Source of the DNA: JAZMZS01 sp045580775
GTDB taxonomy: Bacteria; Bacillota; Clostridia; Oscillospirales; CAG-272
Length of the DNA stretch: 18,496 nucleotides
Direction of reading: 5' to 3'
Assembly (NCBI GenBank): GCA_045580775.1
Contig: JAZNOK010000087.1
Location: forward strand, 1 to 18,496
Below the pieces are notes generated by a model, which saw only the letters and a program-made list of their open reading frames with translations, did not search any database and was not told the DNA's origin. Below are positions 14,506 through 18,496 of this stretch, piece by piece. The position numbers were made by a program, and so were the translations under genes. Position 1 is the first letter of the stretch; each line of letters opens with the position of its first letter.

Positions 14506-14551
14506 AACAAACGGGGCACGCTTCTGCCGAAAGCGTGCCCCGTTTGTTTTT
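14506..14551. terminator. Strong terminator between the regulator and the ECF operon
   Basis: Perfect 18-base arms (AACAAACGGGGCACGCTT and its complement) surround a seven-base loop and are followed by a T-rich tail on the plus strand. A weaker T tract on the other side would let it serve the convergent minus-strand operon, which has no other terminator. The rest of 14552-14672 shows nothing recognisable. Confidence 0.88.
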
Positions 14552-14672
14552 CAGACTCAAAGGAGAGTTGTTTGCTGTCAGTCTGTTATATACCGTGATA
14601 AAGGCAGGATGAAATAGGTCGGTGTGCCGTCAGTTCATCTTTGTTTATTTTTTATATGTTTTGAGAGGGGAC

Positions 14673-15098
14673 TTAACCGTAGGTGTATTCGCTCACGCCG
14701 GTTATCGTATCAACGCTGCCGTCGGTACCGACTACTCTAAGCGTGTATATCGCTCTGTATTTTCCTGTAGCGACAGGAATCTCCTGACGAAGGAAAATAT
14801 CCTTAACATAATCATAAAACCACATCTGAGATATCTGTATATCTACATCTCCCCAGAAGATCAGTCCCTTTTTCTGCAGCTGCATCTCCCATTCAGCATG
14901 ATCAAAGAGATCCGGATCAGCAAGGTATGAAATGAAAAACTTCGCATAGCCGCTGCCTACCTCAAGTCCAAAGCTGGTCTCAACAGCTACGTTGTAGTTT
15001 GGCTCAAGCACATCGTCAGCATACACCCCTGCTCCTGACGAGCAGACGCACAGCATAGCAAGTATAAAGGTAAGAATTCTCGTAAGCTTCTTTTTCAT
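14673..15098 (-). CDS. Small secreted protein, unknown
   Basis: This 141-residue protein has a clear signal peptide (MKKKLTRILTFILAMLCVC, likely cut near VYA-DD) and a soluble beta-rich remainder. That part has several aromatic residues (YAKFFISYL, IFWGDVDIQISQMWFYDYV) and ends in TLRVVGTDGSVDTITGVSEY. No family is recognised. The start at 15098 is supported by AGAAAGGAG; an in-frame ATG 14 codons upstream lacks a ribosome site. It follows the membrane protein after 38 bases and is the last gene of the sigma-factor operon. It may be an output or a partner of that system, but this is inference from position. Confidence 0.75.
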   Translation of the reverse strand: MKKKLTRILTFILAMLCVCSSGAGVYADDVLEPNYNVAVETSFGLEVGSGYAKFFISYLADPDLFDHAEWEMQLQKKGLIFWGDVDIQISQMWFYDYVKDIFLRQEIPVATGKYRAIYTLRVVGTDGSVDTITGVSEYTYG

Positions 15099-15136
15099 GT
15101 TGTCTCCTTTCTGCGGCACACCGATCCGCCTTATCA

Positions 15137-15802
15137 TCATGTAGCATCTATCAAATGAACGCTGTCTATCATCCGCATTATCTCATCTTGCTCAAATCTC
15201 TGTTCGGTCACTATAGAAAACTTGTATCTTCCTTGTACATATTGATACAGCACAAAATTCGGGTTAAGCTCCATATACAGTATCTGCAGTCCGTTATGCT
15301 CTATTGCGTACTTCTCACAGCCTCGGTCATCCACGCTGCTCGCCATCCATGCATCACTCTGAGTAAAACGGATTATCTGTTTTTGCTCGTTTACCCATGT
15401 GTTGCTGACCCCTTCGCGTTTTTCCTCTTTGACCGGGCTGTATCCGTCGGGAATATATCCCAGATCATACCGCTCAAATCCATGCTCTTCATAATCTTTG
15501 TTATTTGCGTAAGTTATCAGTATGCCATCCGAGGTTGATCGAAGGACAAAGCCTGCCATTTTTTCTCTGTGTGAATCGGAATTGCATCCGCACACAAGCA
15601 ACACTGCAACGACCACAGCGGCAGCAACCGAAAGAGGCTTTCTTCTGAATAATTGTACTGCTCTGCTCACACGCACAGCGTTTCTCTCCAAAGGCAAGCA
15701 CCCCTCTGCATTATCTGTGCGGGCGTTGTCGTATTTTTTCTCAAATGCCTCTCCCAATGCCTTTGCAAATAACGCCCTGTCATCATCCGGTATCCTCTTC
15801 AT
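15137..15802 (-). CDS. Membrane protein with DUF4367-like outer domain, candidate anti-sigma factor
   Basis: The 221-residue protein has about 56 cytoplasmic residues, one membrane helix (about 57-71, PLSVAAAVVVAVLLV) and an outer domain of about 145 residues. The outer domain shows the pattern of DUF4367: YDLGYIPDGY, QKQIIRFTQSDAW, and a late YKFSIVTEQRF followed by DEIMRMIDSVH. It starts two bases after the sigma-factor stop, with AAGGAGG seven bases before the ATG; a GTG two codons upstream is less likely. Its position directly after an ECF sigma gene and its topology suggest it holds the sigma factor at the membrane and senses an outside signal. No classical zinc anti-sigma motif (HX3CX2C) is seen, so this role is inferred. 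Confidence 0.82.
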   Translation of the reverse strand: MKRIPDDDRALFAKALGEAFEKKYDNARTDNAEGCLPLERNAVRVSRAVQLFRRKPLSVAAAVVVAVLLVCGCNSDSHREKMAGFVLRSTSDGILITYANNKDYEEHGFERYDLGYIPDGYSPVKEEKREGVSNTWVNEQKQIIRFTQSDAWMASSVDDRGCEKYAIEHNGLQILYMELNPNFVLYQYVQGRYKFSIVTEQRFEQDEIMRMIDSVHLIDAT

Positions 15803-15804
15803 AT

Positions 15805-16359
15805 TCACACCTCCTTTTCCTTGAGCATTTCCAATAGCTTTCGTTTTCCTGTATTGAGCCGCGAATATACAGCCGCCTCAGTCAGACCGAGCTGTTGTGC
15901 CGCTTCTTTTACACTCATCTCGTATGTATAGCATAACAGCATCGGACGGCTGTACCTTTCATCCAGCTCAAGTATGCACTCTACTACACGGTCGTAGCGG
16001 TCCTTTATCATCAGCATTTTAAAAAAGTCCCCATCGTCGATCCCGGAGGGAAAGTCTGCTCTTGCCTTGTCTGCACGCTTTCTCCCGTTCATGAAATTGA
16101 CAGCCTCGTTTGATGCTATCACATACAGATACCCCTTGATGCCGTTTTTATGTATGCGTCCTACCGTATCCCGGTAACGAACCACCTTGTAATACACATT
16201 TTGTACAACGTCCTGAGCATCATCAGCGTAATTAGAGTCCCCCGCCTCTTTCAGCTTTACGGCGGTAATGTTAAGAAGCTCTTTATAATACTGCTCATAG
16301 AGCTGCTCTATATCGAGCTTCTCGGTGTCATCCGAAAAGCTCAGCAAACATATCAACAT
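15805..16359 (-). CDS. ECF-type (sigma-70 family) RNA polymerase sigma factor
   Basis: The 184-residue protein carries sigma region 2 (about 15-90: LDIEQLYEQYYKELLNI, AQDVVQNVYYKVVRY, GYLYVIASNEAVNFM) and region 4 (about 128-180: LDERYSRPMLLCYTYEMS, VKEAAQQLGLTEAAVYSRLN), with no region 1 or 3, as in ECF factors. It would direct RNA polymerase to a small set of promoters in response to an extracytoplasmic signal. GGGAGA stands about nine bases before the ATG. It heads a tight operon with the membrane protein and the secreted protein. I could not identify its own target promoter upstream, although such factors often control themselves. Confidence 0.92.
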   Translation of the reverse strand: MLICLLSFSDDTEKLDIEQLYEQYYKELLNITAVKLKEAGDSNYADDAQDVVQNVYYKVVRYRDTVGRIHKNGIKGYLYVIASNEAVNFMNGRKRADKARADFPSGIDDGDFFKMLMIKDRYDRVVECILELDERYSRPMLLCYTYEMSVKEAAQQLGLTEAAVYSRLNTGKRKLLEMLKEKEV

Positions 16360-16449
16360 CTACAAATTCTCCCGGGCCTTCCCTGTCAAGTCCTCTCATG
16401 CAGTCAGCTATGAAAAAGTCCCCAACGTACCTAAAAAAGCCATCATTTC

Positions 16450-16617
16450 TTACTTATATCCAAGGAGAACCCCTGCTCTCCCCGGCACCTCATAAGTATA
16501 CCTTGAGTCAAGTGTTTTGTCAACTTTGGGAAGAACCGCAGGCATGAACCGCCGATATCTCTTTTTCTCCGGTACAACAACCGTAAGATCCGCTTTTTCA
16601 TGGGGCTTTTCTTGCAT
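16450..16617 (-). CDS. Possible small gene upstream of the sigma factor
   Basis: A 55-codon reading frame starts with MQEKPHEKADLTVVVPEKK and ends with PGRAGVLLGYK. GGAGG lies 12 bases before its ATG, rather far; an ATG four bases nearer in another frame gives only seven codons. The composition looks protein-like, but I recognise no family. Immediately after its stop, the -1 frame is open for 41 more codons (to 16328, overlapping the sigma start) without its own start codon, and it also looks protein-like. This may be one gene of about 96 codons interrupted by a frameshift. Confidence 0.4.
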   Translation of the reverse strand: MQEKPHEKADLTVVVPEKKRYRRFMPAVLPKVDKTLDSRYTYEVPGRAGVLLGYK

Positions 16618-16855
16618 GCATGTGCTCAACCTCCGCTGTTTCGATATATAAAAAAGCTATAAAAAGATCAAACAGTCAGACTTTCTGAAAAACCCTTTCA
16701 CTTATATAAACAAGGACTTTTCAAATAATTATCGTTTTTTTGAATTTGTTTACGATTTGTTTACAATTTGCCGCTAATTACAACACAGCACCTTATTATC
16801 ATACTGCATAAGCCGACCGATCTTTATCATAGAGATACGTCAAAGACGAAAAAAC
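16618..16855. other. Non-coding AT-rich stretch upstream of the sigma operon
   Basis: This region between the candidate small gene and the alcohol dehydrogenase terminators holds the 11-bp repeat at 16744-16770 and a GGAGG ribosome site at its left edge. I found no convincing housekeeping promoter, RNA gene or reading frame in it, although the promoter of the sigma operon is expected here and may be of ECF type. Confidence 0.5.
16744..16770. repeat. 11-bp tandem repeat ATTTGTTTAC
   Basis: ATTTGTTTACG and ATTTGTTTACA follow each other directly, with a third partial unit (ATTTG). The 11-base period is about one helical turn. It lies in the AT-rich non-coding stretch upstream of the sigma-factor operon and could be a pair of protein sites or chance. 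Confidence 0.45.
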
Positions 16856-16899
16856 GCATTTCCTATAATCAAAAAAAGCATTCCCTATAATCAAAAAAG
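16856..16899. repeat. Tandem 22-bp repeat next to a terminator
   Basis: Two copies of a 22-base unit, GCATTYCCTATAATCAAAAAA plus one base, stand head to tail with one internal difference besides the last base. The second runs into the 5' arm of the terminator at 16895-16938. Seen on the minus strand, each unit resembles the terminator's 3' end and T run, so these may be decayed duplications of it. Confidence 0.7.
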
Positions 16900-16938
16900 A
16901 GCATCTCGGTGCCTACTAAGAATCCGAGATGCTCTTTT
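16895..16938 (-). terminator. Second terminator after the alcohol dehydrogenase
   Basis: Perfect 15-base arms (AAAAGAGCATCTCGG and its complement) enclose a 14-base loop. On the minus strand the stem is followed by a run of T, making this a good intrinsic terminator for the dehydrogenase gene. Confidence 0.85.
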
Positions 16939-16953
16939 GTTATAGCCGAAGAG

Positions 16954-16993
16954 AGCCGAACTCATATCGGTTTTAAACGATATGAGTTCGGCT
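16954..16993 (-). terminator. First hairpin after the alcohol dehydrogenase
   Basis: Perfect 16-base arms (AGCCGAACTCATATCG and its complement) enclose an eight-base loop, starting eight bases after the stop codon. No T run follows, so it probably protects the mRNA end or acts with the next hairpin. A second TATAGCCGAA at 16941-16950 could pair with the same 3' arm instead. Confidence 0.7.
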
Positions 16994-17000
16994 ATACAGA

Positions 17001-18056
17001 TCAAACAATAACTACAGGTTTGATGAGGTCTCTTGGCTTGTCTTTCATAAGCATGAGAGCTTGCTCTATATGCTCAAATCCGTCAAACTTGTGTGTGATC
17101 AATTTTGAAGGATCGAGTCTACCGGCAGTAATAAGAGATGCAAGCTTCTCCATGCGGAGACGTCCACCGTACATGAGACCTCCTGCAATGGTCTTGTGTC
17201 CCATTCCGCACCCCCACTCAACACGGGGTATGATAACGTCACCCGATCCAAGGTAATTAACATTTCCTATTCTGCCGCCTGCCTTGACCATTTTTACAGC
17301 CTCGGCAAATGTCTGTTCGCTCGTACCGCCTGCAATTACTACCTTGTCTACTCCCTTGCCTCCGGTAAGCTCAAGCACCTGATCAGCTATATCTCCATTG
17401 TGATAGTCGATTATCTCTGTAGCTCCGTACTCCACAGCTACATCAGCACAAACCTTACGTGAGCCGACAGCATATATATCGGATGCTCCGCGGAGAGCCG
17501 CCGCCGCAACAGACATAAGTCCGACAGGACCTATACCGATGACACATACCTTGTCTCCGAACTGGACATCCGCAAGCTCAACTCCGTGAAAACCCGTCGG
17601 GATCATGTCGGAGAGCATTACAGCCGAAGGAAGATCAATTCCATCTGGAAGGATCGCGAGGTTTGCGTCTGCCTCGTTCACATGGAAAAATTCACCGAAC
17701 ACACCGTCTTTGAAGTTTGAGAATTTCCAGCCTGCGAGCATACCGCCTGAGTGAACGGAATAGCCTGCCTGAGATTCTACTGCTCCCCAGTCGGGAGTAA
17801 TTGCAGGTACAAGTACGCGGTCACCGGGTTTAAAGTCTCGTACAAGACTGCCCACCTCTACTACCTCTCCTACACCCTCGTGTCCGAGAATCATATTGTA
17901 TCTTTCTCCCAAAGCTCCCTCATATACGGTGTGTATATCAGATGTACAGGGAGAAACTGCCAAAGGGCGAACAATGGCATCGAGAGGACCGCATGTGGGT
18001 CTCTCCTTTTCGATCCAACCTACCTGATTTGGTGCGATCATTGCAAAACCTTTCAT
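17001..18056 (-). CDS. adh: NADP-dependent isopropanol (secondary alcohol) dehydrogenase
   Basis: This zinc enzyme interconverts ketones or aldehydes and alcohols with NADP(H), typically acetone/isopropanol or acetaldehyde/ethanol. Its 351 residues closely follow the Thermoanaerobacter brockii and Clostridium beijerinckii enzymes (MKGFAM start, CTSDIHTV, ITPDW, HSGGMLAGWKFSN). The catalytic zinc ligands C37, H59 and D150 and the neighbouring E60 are at the family's own numbering. The Rossmann motif is GIGPVGL, and the NADP-phosphate residues G198, S199, R200 and Y218 are all present, so NADP is expected as cofactor. The four-cysteine structural zinc site of plant/animal alcohol dehydrogenases is absent, as in this subfamily. 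GGAGGT precedes the ATG by nine bases. It is monocistronic, with its own promoter, a leader of about 178 nt and tandem hairpins behind. Confidence 0.96.
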   Translation of the reverse strand: MKGFAMIAPNQVGWIEKERPTCGPLDAIVRPLAVSPCTSDIHTVYEGALGERYNMILGHEGVGEVVEVGSLVRDFKPGDRVLVPAITPDWGAVESQAGYSVHSGGMLAGWKFSNFKDGVFGEFFHVNEADANLAILPDGIDLPSAVMLSDMIPTGFHGVELADVQFGDKVCVIGIGPVGLMSVAAAALRGASDIYAVGSRKVCADVAVEYGATEIIDYHNGDIADQVLELTGGKGVDKVVIAGGTSEQTFAEAVKMVKAGGRIGNVNYLGSGDVIIPRVEWGCGMGHKTIAGGLMYGGRLRMEKLASLITAGRLDPSKLITHKFDGFEHIEQALMLMKDKPRDLIKPVVIV

Positions 18057-18240
18057 TTTTGTGTTACCTCCGTTGTTTTTTATTACAGCGGTCGCTGCCT
18101 GCTGTCATCTTCCGCATGTTTGCTCTATAGCCGAGGTGTACCTTTCTAACCGTTATCGCTCGGTCCTCCTCGATATGCAAATCATTTCTTCCATACGTCA
18201 GGTCATCGCAGTGAGCATGCGAGCTGTATTGTTCTCAAAG

Positions 18241-18270
18241 AGTATAACAAATATATCATTTTTCTGTCAA
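18241..18270 (-). promoter_or_regulatory. Alcohol dehydrogenase promoter
   Basis: On the minus strand a perfect TTGACA (18265-18270), an 18-base spacer and TATACT (18241-18246) form a strong promoter. Transcription should start near 18234, giving an unusually long leader of about 178 nt. In the leader, CCGAG and CUCGG can pair around the middle, and a small CAGC-GACC-GCTG hairpin precedes the ribosome site. Confidence 0.78.
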
Positions 18271-18283
18271 TATGTTTTTTCAC

Positions 18284-18301
18284 AATAACGCAACAGTTAT
18301 T
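18284..18301. promoter_or_regulatory. Inverted repeat upstream of the alcohol dehydrogenase promoter
   Basis: AATAAC-GCAACA-GTTATT has perfect six-base arms and lies about 58 bases upstream of the predicted start. It contains GCAACAGTT, one half of the palindrome shared by the two nrdD promoters. The other half is not conserved, so any link to the same regulator is weak. Confidence 0.3.
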
Positions 18302-18440
18302 TCTTCAAAATCAACATTTCTTTTGTGCCAAATTGTTGTTATTACCGCTTTTTGCACTTCATTTTCCATAAAAACAAACTCAACCCAACAAGACAGTGCG
18401 AAGGAGTCATGACAGCAGACGCACTTTTTTAAAAAGCAAA
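18302..18440. other. Non-coding AT-rich stretch
   Basis: I see no reading frame, RNA gene or clear promoter here. It lies between the alcohol dehydrogenase promoter region and the terminator at the right end. Confidence 0.5.
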
Positions 18441-18476
18441 ATATCCGTTTTCATGGTTTACCATGAAAACGGATAT
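18441..18476 (-). terminator. Terminator of a gene beyond the right edge
   Basis: Perfect 17-base arms (ATATCCGTTTTCATGGT and its complement) with a two-base spacer are followed on the minus strand by TTTTGCTTTTT. No gene precedes it on the plus strand, so it most likely ends a minus-strand gene outside the window. Confidence 0.8.
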
Positions 18477-18496
18477 CGTGTCATTAAAATATTCCC

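Noticed and set aside
16441..16500. Riboswitch in the GGAGAACCCCTGCTCTCC region
   Set aside because: The short complementary segments fall inside a plausible coding frame and do not fit any riboswitch class I know.
18061..18288. 75-codon plus-strand frame upstream of the alcohol dehydrogenase
   Set aside because: It runs across the dehydrogenase leader and promoter, has no ribosome site and no recognisable sequence features.

Overview
The window looks like chromosomal DNA of an obligately anaerobic Gram-positive bacterium of the class Clostridia. The Ruminococcus / [Eubacterium] siraeum neighbourhood is my best guess, from gene content alone. Two separate oxygen-sensitive (class III) ribonucleotide reductases, a Thermoanaerobacter/Clostridium-type NADP secondary-alcohol dehydrogenase, strong GGAGG-type ribosome sites and TTGACA/TATAAT promoters all fit. 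No rRNA, tRNA, CRISPR array, insertion sequence or phage gene was seen. The first 22 bases are not genomic: on the minus strand they match the BGI/MGI sequencing adapter, so the left edge is a contig end.

Layout. 1-4475 (minus): pepD-type dipeptidase, an NrdG2-like radical-SAM activase and the first class III reductase, cut at the contig end; this nrdD has its own promoter. 4554-5972 (minus): MATE transporter. 6097-7104 (minus): MreB/Mbl. 7417-9982 (plus): a three-gene operon of unknown function, with a large secreted, membrane-anchored protein and two small proteins. 10218-13456 (minus): second reductase operon nrdD-nrdG-dut. 13811-14470 (plus): divergent Crp/Fnr-family regulator. 14673-16617 (minus): ECF sigma factor, DUF4367-like membrane protein, small secreted protein and a possibly frameshifted small gene upstream. 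17001-18056 (minus): alcohol dehydrogenase. The right end carries a terminator for a gene outside the window.

The most interesting signal is regulatory. Both nrdD genes, about 11 kb apart, are preceded by the same gapless block: a 20-bp palindrome (ACTGTTGCA-NN-TGCAACAGT) centred at about -41.5, a TATAAT box, and a 17-bp imperfect palindrome at about +24 to +40. The leaders are long (about 155 and 242 nt), and each contains a terminator-like hairpin. The palindrome is the geometry of a class II Crp/Fnr activation site. At the second locus it also covers the -35 box of the divergent Crp/Fnr regulator gene. The simplest reading is one local regulator that activates both anaerobic reductases and represses itself, with a further layer of control in the leaders.

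Other points of interest are the uncharacterised 7417-9982 operon with a palindrome on its -35 box, a probable ECF sigma/anti-sigma module, decayed terminator repeats, and the long leader of the alcohol dehydrogenase.
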